Assembly: GCA_018907035.1 (NCBI GenBank)
Contig: JACCIC010000122.1
Location: 325,501-389,500 of the forward strand
DNA: 64,000 nt
DNA from: Sycobia sp. Sy_11
Taxonomy: Eukaryota; Arthropoda; Insecta; Hymenoptera; Epichrysomallidae
Reading direction: 5' to 3'
Part shown: one piece after another, positions 56,546-64,000 of the stretch
Numbering within the stretch: the stretch's first letter is position 1
How the letters are laid out: each line of letters begins with the position of its first letter
Program-made: the position numbers and the translations under genes
The notes under the pieces: generated by a model
What the model saw: the letters and a program-made list of their open reading frames with translations, nothing else
The model's database searches: none
What the model was told of the DNA's origin: nothing

Positions 56546-57100
56546 TTTTACGAGTCCAGACGAGAAAAAGGGGAGTATGATAGATAATAAGGACAAGTGA
56601 GGTTTGAAGAAGTTGCGAAGAGACAAAATTGTGAGGAGCTTAAAGGGAGGTAGGATACGAAAAGAAGAAGATGAAGGTGAAAATGTAGAGACCGATAGAG
56701 ATGGGAGAATTTAGAAAGGAGTTGACAAACACGAACCCAAAGGATGCTGGTGGGACGAATGCCACAGCATGAAAGAGCAACGCTGGGACGTAGGTGTGAA
56801 CAGGGAGGAAAGTTGACAGCCAGACTCCATCCTCTATCAAGAACTCGGAACCATAGACCATACCACCCGATAGTCGTCCGGCTAGCAAGGTGAGTTCGTG
56901 CCGCCAACGGGCGGATCTTTCTCCGTGTATATAATTCGGGCCAATCTGTAACATTATCGGTACGAAACAGTGCGGAATTCACGCCATAGTTTTCCCTGCG
57001 AGCGTGCGGAGGACGTATTGAAAAAAAGATGTTTTTATATTTTATGATATCAAAATCAGTGAATCGACCTACCAAGTAGGTTTTTCGCTCGTATCTGCCT
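56546..57100. other. No gene recognised
   Basis: A minus frame of 175 codons (56548-57075) and an overlapping one of 104 codons occur in moderate-GC DNA. Neither shows a familiar motif, and their composition is Ser/Leu/Arg rich as in noncoding DNA. Confidence 0.35.
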
Positions 57101-57276
57101 ACCTATCGCCTCCCGTATGTGTCTTTCCTTTTGTGTTTTTTTTTTTTTATTTCTCTTATTCAGGCTGATGGAACATCCCGAAGCTTTACAGAATTGAGTA
57201 AGATCTAGAAAATTAGTTTGTGTAAGTGAAATAAAATAAAGGAAATTTTTTTAATTGATCCTATTACCTTCGGTAT

Positions 57277-57316
<40 letters not shown>

Positions 57317-57902
57317 ATATATATATAATACGATAAAAATGGTGGAAAAATATTTAAATATAATTATTCTTTGATGCAAGCCAATATAAAGTATACATTT
57401 ACATAATTGAAGATTTTGAAAATAACGACCTAATAAGTTGCAATACTACAATTCCATTTAATATTTTATGAAATTATATAAAATTAAAAATTATACTTTA
57501 AAAAAATATTTTTTTAAAACAAATATTTTTCAAATCAAGAATCAAATTTCTTAAAACAAATAGTTCTCATACATCAATTAGATATTTACCGTATTTAAAT
57601 AAACATTTCAGCATTTTAAATATATAAATTACTTATTTTTAATAAATGATTAACTAATGGTACATGAAGAAACTATGTATTTAATTAAAAAAACATTTAT
57701 TTTAATATACAAAATTGTAATTCTGTGTACACTTATTTTTATAAAATATTTTGTGAACTATACATGTTTATGAAAAACACAATTTGCCTTTATAGTATTA
57801 GGATGATTTTACATATAACCACCTTATATGAAGAAGACAGAAAGAATGAGAAAGAGAGAGGGAGAGAGAGAGAACACACTTTATTTTTATAAATTAGTAT
57901 GG

Positions 57903-57952
<50 letters not shown>

Positions 57953-60100
57953 AGTTGCAGGCTATGGCTGTATATTAAATAGCCATATTTTTATATTTCC
58001 TGATTTGGGTGTACAATTGGTCTTGATTGCGCTAGAAACTAATATGCATAATCATGTATGTATAGCATACATAATCATGTACATTAAAAATAGCTTTTAC
58101 AATGTAATTGTTATTTTTTGCTACATAAATTTTTGCCACATATAATCAACCATAATAGGAATACCATGACTTACTCATTTTTCACATTTAACAATTTATT
58201 AAACCACCTCAAAAGGAGATAAAATTAAATTGATTTGTTTATTGGAAACATTTATTTTATTTCCAAGCACACAAAAATAAATGTAAAGAACTAAGCTATT
58301 TTGATTATTAATTATTATGAAATAAATTATAATTTCAATTTTATCTTAAGATGACTGTCATCAAAACAAATATATTACTTTAATTATAAAGGGACATTGC
58401 CTATATAGGTTAAATAAATAAATAACTGTGTCAGATTGTAGGAAAGGGAGGTGATAATAAACAAGTACAATCTGACTGTCATTCTAATTATATTATTTTA
58501 TAAAAAACTATAAGACTAATAAGAATATATCAGTATACAATATATTTTATATTGAAATGTTATAAAATTAGATATTATATATGCTATAATTATTGTATAA
58601 AGTAATATTAAAATAATGGCATTCTAAAGTTATTCTATGAAAAAAAATTTATCATATAAATTTTATTTTAAATTATACAGAACATCCCATTAAGTTGATT
58701 AAATCAATAATTCGAAAAAGGTAATATCTTATACATACAAATTAATTGCATAGATCCACATTGTTTTTACTTAAAATTATAATTAAATAAGAATACATTA
58801 CATTTATAAATCTAAATCATTTATATTGTTAGAACAAAGTTATAATTGCAATATCATAACCTACGAACAATATTAATAAATGCCATACAGTTAAAATACA
58901 CTTTTGCAGTCTTTTTGATAAATCATATCAAAATACATCATTTTTGTTCTGCAGTTTCACATTTACTTATATTCTTTATAGATTAAGAAAATGAGAAACA
59001 AAAGAAATAAGAAATATTAAAAGTACATAGAAAGAAGAATTTGTGTTCCTTGAATATTTTTAGTTTGCAATTTTAACTGAGTCATTTATAATTTATGAAT
59101 ATTTTCAATAAAATAATGGAAATATTTTTATTTATCATTGAAACAAATTTTTCATAAATATGTTCAAATCTAAACAATTATAAAAATTATCATCTTGTGT
59201 AAGACTTTTATCTTTATTAGTATTACTTACTTTTAATTAATTCTATGCAGCAGAAAAAAACATCAAAATCTAACTTATTTACTTCAGAAGAATTCTTTGT
59301 ATAAATTACCTCAACATATAATTCTTAGGCTAAATTTCTACTTATATATTAAATTATTTAGAATCGCATGAACCATTATTAATTACTTTATCAGTTAATG
59401 GTGATAACTACAATAGTAATTAGTATATTTATTTTTAAGAATAAATAAATGTAAACTTTAGCGCTTGCTGAAACTATTTTATTTATGATATGATGCTGAT
59501 GATGATGCTGATTATGGTGCGCAGAGAGGAGTGGAAACTCCACTCGTTTTACATACGGTAGGCACAGATATCTGTAAAATATCTAATTCTTGCCTTTTGG
59601 AAGTACCATAAAATACTTTCACAAAAGGATCTAAATAGCATCTATTATAGACAAGCATTTGGTGATTATCTCTGAGTTATCATATTGTAGATAGCTTTAA
59701 GTGTACTGTAAGAAAGTACCGTTACACTACCTCTTTCAGATAACTATTAGTTACCGTATAAAAACTGCTATTAATGAACCTTCTGGAGATTAACATTAGT
59801 TATCCTAAAAATGGTATCATTACTTTGCCTTTGTCAGATAAATTATAGTTACCTTACAAAATCGTCATTACTTTACCATTATTAAAACGAATTATAGCAA
59901 AGATAATAAGGAGAGATTGCCGATGCCATATGCGAAAGGCTCGACGATTATCAAGTGCTCGGAAAGTGCGCGCTCAATAGACCCAACTGCTACACTAACA
60001 CGCCATCGCAACATCACAGCTACGTCAGCATAAATTAGAGTGCGCATTTGCCTACGTGATGAGCTGTGATGTAGGCAATAAATATATATAGATATAGCTG
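57101..60100. other. AT-rich DNA, no gene seen
   Basis: (TA)n at about 57280-57328 and 57906-57950, long AT-rich unique stretches and a PLE tail (listed separately). The sequence at 57824-57880 resembles 17548-17580 (ACCTTATATGAAG then GA-rich). Confidence 0.55.
58430..58545 (+). repeat. Penelope-like terminal fragment
   Basis: Reads GGTGATAATAAACAAGTACA, then ATCTGACTGTCATTCTAATT, and ends CTATAAGACTAATAAGAATA, matching the PLE 3' terminus. Nothing upstream is coding. Confidence 0.55.
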
Positions 60101-60111
60101 TACGCTTTTGT

Positions 60112-60269
60112 CAGAGATGAATCGAGATTACGAGAGACATAGGCGACGTTGGTTCCGTGACAGCGCCAGATTTTGCGGCAGAATCACGAATAAGGTCCGT
60201 CTGCAATCTCGACTATCGATAAATGTAGCGCTCTGCTGAAAAATGTCCGAATAGCTATTCGGACATTTT
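60112..60269. repeat. Diverged repeat and a 30-bp perfect palindrome
   Basis: 60112-60215 matches 20555-20660. At 60240-60269 the sequence AAAATGTCCGAATAG is followed directly by its own reverse complement. Confidence 0.6.
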
Positions 60270-60571
60270 ATATATAATATAATTAAGGCATTACAGAAAA
60301 GAAAGAGAAACAGCGGGCGCGTGTACAGGCTGCTGTTAAGGAGAGGGGTAACGTAGCAGGCCCACGCAATGCCGAATAGGGGAAGTAGGGGAAGTGGAGG
60401 AAGTGAAGGACCGAGCGAAAAAGTAAATAATTGCGCGTCTACACGTCTATATATAAATTTTAATTGAAATGCGCGACTAATTCTTTTCTTTATTTCGACA
60501 AGTTCGGACGGACTTCAACCGCAAAGTCCATTCTCTATCTCTCTCTCTCTCTGTCTCTCTCTCTCTTTCTC

Positions 60572-60572
<1 letters not shown>

Positions 60573-60624
<52 letters not shown>

Positions 60625-60787
60625 TTCACCCATCCACACACTCAAACGCGCGCGCGTGCACACACACATACTCGCAATTACACGTATTTATTTATATAAT
60701 TACACGTACAATTACACGCGCCCGCGCGCGTCAAAATGAGGAGATTAAAATTTGAACATCAAAGTTATAAGTTAAAGAACACTGTAC

Positions 60788-60838
<51 letters not shown>
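60573..60838. repeat. (TA)n microsatellites
   Basis: TA runs at about 60573-60622 and 60789-60838, with CT-rich and CA-rich DNA between. Frames across them are artefacts. Confidence 0.9.
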
Positions 60839-60840
<2 letters not shown>

Positions 60841-61053
60841 AAATGCGTGTAGTAATTCTTTTTTCTATTTCGGCACTGAAAATCCATTCTCTCTCTCGCT
60901 CTCTCTTTCCCTGTCTCTCTCTCTTTCTCTCTGTGTGTGTGTGTGTGTGTATATATATAAATACACTTATTTTTCTTCTTTTTAGCAGCCTGATTTTTAC
61001 ACCTAATTTGTAGTAAAAATCGAGCAAATCTCATTTACATTAATATAATTTTA

Positions 61054-61095
<42 letters not shown>

Positions 61096-61181
61096 CTTTA
61101 CACATATAAAAATCTGTATGTCAATGTATATATGTGTGTGCGTGTGTATTCTTCCTATACAAATTTTGGTCATTTTCGAAA

Positions 61182-61283
61182 ATGAGAAAGCACAAAGGAA
61201 AATACTTAATGTTTCTATTGATTATGGATGTGATCATCGGTTTTCTACTATTATTATATACTGAACAAATATGGTCACCAAAT
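61182..61283 (+). CDS. Possible first coding exon of a type II membrane protein
   Basis: ATG 61182 opens 34 codons: a short basic N-terminus MRKHKGKY, a hydrophobic segment LMFLLIMDVIIGFLLLLY, then TEQIWSPN, ending exactly at a GTATGT donor (61284-61289). The shape fits Golgi glycosyl- or sulfotransferases, but no family is recognised and the next exon is not seen. A chance ORF in AT-rich DNA is a real alternative. Confidence 0.3.
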
Positions 61284-61499
61284 GTATGTGATCTCAGCTC
61301 ACTGTTTTACTTTCCAAACATACCTAAACATTCTTATATATTTTAAACATAATATAATTTAAATGTTCCAAATGTTAAATATTAATTATTATTATTACAT
61401 TTCCTTATTTAATTTTAAGGAAATATTATACTTTTAAAATCTTTCAGGAAATTATTATGCTCTCTTATTTTTTTATATTATTTTTATATTATTAAGATT

Positions 61500-62830
61500 A
61501 TGATCCCGCAACGGAAATGTTGACCTTTTCTCCAAAAAAAGATTTGGAATAAATTTGTATCGAATAATTATATAGAACAAAAAAATATGTATTTTAACGA
61601 GCTCTATGGTTTTGATTTTAAATGTTAAATTTTTTCATTTTCTAAGATAAATTCAGAAAACCATGATTTTGGTGGAGTTCTCATCGATTTGGGAATATAT
61701 TATTTAATTTCGATCTAACGTTATTATGATGTTAAGAATCCGCGCTCCAAAAAATATAAGTATACAAATTTTCGAAAAAATAGTAACAGGAATTATTCGA
61801 CACAGTCACACCACTGCCAATGCTTCAGAGAGACCAAGCAAGATTAAATTTTTGATTATTTATCGAGAAATATTCTCAGAGGCTGAAATTGTCTTTAGGA
61901 ATATAGATTTATAGATAGAGAATTGTTTACATAGATATTATTTAACTGTTTAATAAATTGGTTACATTACTATTTTGAGTAAAGCCGAGACGGCAGATGC
62001 TTATATATATATTGAAAGTTATAACATTAAAATACATTTCGATGGTTTTACGATGAATTTAAAAGAAATATTTTTTAATAGTGCATGCTTGCAGTATGAT
62101 CGTTGCGATGTAAATTTCCCGAAAATTTTTGATAATTCAGCCTTGCGCCAAGGCTTTTGCGATCATCGGCAGTCTGAATGCGTAGTAGCGGTAAGCTTGA
62201 TTCAATAAAAATTACTATGTGAGTCTGTAACAGAGATCGTGGATGAACTTCCGGAAGACGAACATAATGGATTCGTCGATTTTTTTTTAATTCTCAAGTT
62301 AAAAACTATAAATACAGAGACTTTTGGACATATCTCGGGAGATATTAAAATTTACACAAATATATTTTAAAAAATCATTAAAATACATATTTTTTATTCT
62401 ATTTAATTCGTCTCTACAAGCGATATTTGTCAAAAAAAATATGTACGGAAGTACCTGCATTGAGTATATGCGGGGAACCGTTCACGTGACTCCAAAACGG
62501 AATAGTTAAACTTTGTGGAGAAATATTATTTGCATCGAAAACTGTATAGAACAAAAAATATGTATTCCAATGAGCTCTATGATTATAGTTTAAAAATTTT
62601 TTCAAGTGTTTTTATTTTCTTAAGGAAAATTAAACAAACAATGATCTTTATGGACTTTGCATGGATCCAGGAATAAATATTCAATTTCCGTCTAAAGTGT
62701 TACGATATTCGTAATTAGTCCCATAAAAATCAGAAATATTCAGAAAAATAGTGTGGGGAAACTTACTTGGAACTCAGCTCAATAGAGCCACATCGCTGAC
62801 ATTGTTTCCGCGTGCCCTGAAGCTTCATTA
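61500..62830 (+). repeat. Pair of diverged direct repeats, about 350 bp each
   Basis: 61518-61850 and 62500-62830 share blocks such as TATAGAACAAAAAAATATGT against TATAGAACAAAAAATATGTA, followed by GAGCTCTATG in both. They probably represent one repeat family. The short frame between them (61975-62208) is not recognised. Confidence 0.5.
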
Positions 62831-63149
62831 TTTTTTCTGCAGATATTTAATATATGTTAATATTATTATAGGTAAAATTATCTAGGCAATATAATTTTAT
62901 ATATTGGGTATTTTTTACATAAATAATCTGTAAACTTAAACAGACTGTAATTAAGGGGATAGTCAAGGTGGCAGGCAGGCACGATGCAGAAGAGGGGTAG
63001 TAGGGGAACTGAAGGCCCGAGCGAAAGAGGAAATAACTGCGTGTATATACGTCTATATATATATATAAGAAGTGCGTGCACTAATCTTTCCTCTATTTCG
63101 GTAAGTTCGGGCCGATTACAATCGCCACCAAAATCCATTCATCTCTCTC

Positions 63150-63171
63150 GCCACACACACACACACACGCG

Positions 63172-63221
<50 letters not shown>

Positions 63222-63222
63222 A
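63150..63222. repeat. (CA)n/(CG)n microsatellite
   Basis: CA repeat with a central CG run, directly upstream of the ORF1-like frame. Confidence 0.95.
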
Positions 63223-63739
63223 GTGTGGAGTTTTGTTGCCTTCTTCCATCTGGCGCCTCCCCAGGTTGCGGATAGGGGATGGCTCGCTACAATTTGTAGA
63301 GGGCACTGAGGAAATAAAATACTCAGGGCGGACAGAAAAAGCTAATAGGGAGAGCCTCCCGAACTTAAGACCAATTATGATTAATGTTTGTATAAACAAG
63401 GATATACCCCAGGGAGTAACTCCGGCAAGACCGGTCAATCTCCTCACCGATTCCGATAGAGTGCAAGCCACTATGGTCGGTGGTAGCCCCTCGGATTCTG
63501 GGGAGGGCAAATCAAACATCATCATAGGCAGTACATTGAGTACTAAAAGAGATGTCATGATGGATCAAGAAATGACGGATCGAGAAATCTCCATCACGCG
63601 CAGAAACAATCATCTGGAGCGACTTGGTGAGAAGATCAGCCAACTGTTGGATTTTGTTAAAGATAGGCATAACGTGCACAAGACCATTAAGGATCTTGCT
63701 CGTTCTATTAATACCTCATTCAAATGCATCAGCATTTGA
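63223..63739 (+). CDS. LINE ORF1-like partial reading frame
   Basis: Open for about 170 codons after the CA repeat, ending at 63739. The C-terminal part is helical and charged: ISITRRNNHLERLGEKISQL, then DFVKDRHNVHKTIKDLARSI. This resembles coiled regions of R1/TRAS-type ORF1 proteins in insects. Zinc knuckles are not reached. The assignment is weak. Confidence 0.35.
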
Positions 63740-63744
63740 TTTGT

Positions 63745-64000
63745 ATCACCGTTCCGGTACTCATGAAGTGGTGACTTAGACTACGCCGAGTCTACGCTCT
63801 GATACCAGGACGCAAAGAATAGAAACCTACGGAGCTGCTTCGGGTTCTTTGGTGCGGCGTAATTCAAGATTAGTGCAATCTTTCCTGGTCGGAAACTCTT
63901 ACGATCCACGAGTACGCCGAGAAACCGTACCTCTACGAGTCCGAATTTGCTCTTCTGCCTATTAATGGTCGAGCCGGCATCGAAAATCCGTCGCAGAATG
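63745..64000 (-). pseudogene. Ty3 RT thumb fragment at the window edge
   Basis: The minus strand reads KFGLVEVRFLGVLVD, then ILNYAAPKNPKQLRRFL and FFASWYQ, the segment after the RT palm in Ty3 elements. A stop follows. The element continues beyond the window, and its protease and gag cannot be judged. Confidence 0.75.

Larger units (their letters stand above)
60340..63150 (+). repeat. Family of three related upstream-like repeats
   Basis: 60385-60560, about 60835-60930 and 62975-63150 share blocks: GGGGAAGTGGAGGAAGTGAA with GGGGAACTGAAGGCCCGAGC; AGAAATGCGTGTAGTAATTC with AGAAGTGCGTGCACTAATC; TATTTCGGTAAGTTCGG; and AAAATCCATTC then CT-rich DNA. They may be 5' regions of a LINE family, because an ORF1-like frame follows the last copy. 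Confidence 0.5.

Noticed and set aside
56385..56600. Plus-strand frame with hydrophobic segment
   Set aside because: It is the antisense of the mariner helix-turn-helix region.
1..64000. Bacterial features such as operons or CRISPR arrays
   Set aside because: Introns, LTR elements, LINEs and microsatellites show a eukaryotic nuclear genome. Tandem repeats here have no spacer pattern.
1..64000. tRNA or rRNA genes
   Set aside because: No cloverleaf or rRNA core seen. The only tRNA-related text is the primer-binding site at 588-605.

Overview
The window looks like animal nuclear DNA from an insect, probably a hymenopteran such as an ant; the order is an inference. It is AT-rich, full of (TA)n microsatellites, and dominated by transposable elements of several ages. 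The element types are Ty3/gypsy LTR retrotransposons, Penelope-like elements (PLEs) with GIY-YIG endonucleases, R1-like and Jockey/CR1-like LINEs, mariner transposons and small inverted-repeat elements. Only one host exon is recognised with reasonable confidence: a splice-bounded first coding exon of a RIC1/Rich-like gene on the minus strand at 18375-18513. A second possible host exon (61182-61283) is tentative.

Positions 1-13213 hold a nearly intact, young Ty3/gypsy element, truncated by the left window edge inside its 5' LTR. The LTRs differ by about three substitutions and one indel over 578 bp. Its design is unusual. A strong splice donor sits in the LTR two bases after AATAAA. An acceptor at 778-779 would remove the primer-binding site, and the junction itself would create the AUG of an extra basic, proline-rich 289-codon ORF that contains no other Met. 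A GC-rich 32-bp minisatellite and an AT desert follow, then a broken coiled-coil ORF. Gag carries six CCHC knuckles. Pol is in the -1 frame and reads protease - second protease - RT - RNase H - long linker with an AT-hook - macro-domain-like segment - integrase. The primer site matches tRNA-Pro. This element is the best candidate for a previously undescribed system in the window.

13.2-21 kb: flank, decayed mariner, two PLE 3' fragments, an inverted-repeat element, a LINE 3' tail next to a (GA)n tract, the RIC1 exon and an LTR-like repeat. 21-27.5 kb: a decayed minus-strand Ty3 element split by a head-to-head pair of PLE copies, which is flanked by a 10-bp target duplication and carries hammerhead-like motifs. 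27.6-31.5 kb: a decayed R1-like LINE and a PLE fragment. 31.6-36.4 kb: an element with inverted arms of about 870 bp, with a mariner inserted at a TA in the right arm.

36.4-45.4 kb: a decayed Ty3 element, PLE tails, a cluster of cruciform-like hairpins with a GGAGCGCC core, a deleted mariner, an LTR-like repeat interrupted by a LINE, and a 164-bp inverted-repeat element. 47-52.3 kb: a third decayed Ty3 element whose expected integrase region holds an unrecognised intact 227-codon ORF. 52.3-64 kb: mostly AT-rich DNA with satellites, a dyad-motif array, a decayed mariner, repeat families, a LINE ORF1-like reading frame and a Ty3 RT fragment at the right edge.

All calls were made by eye from sequence and translations. 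No database search was run.
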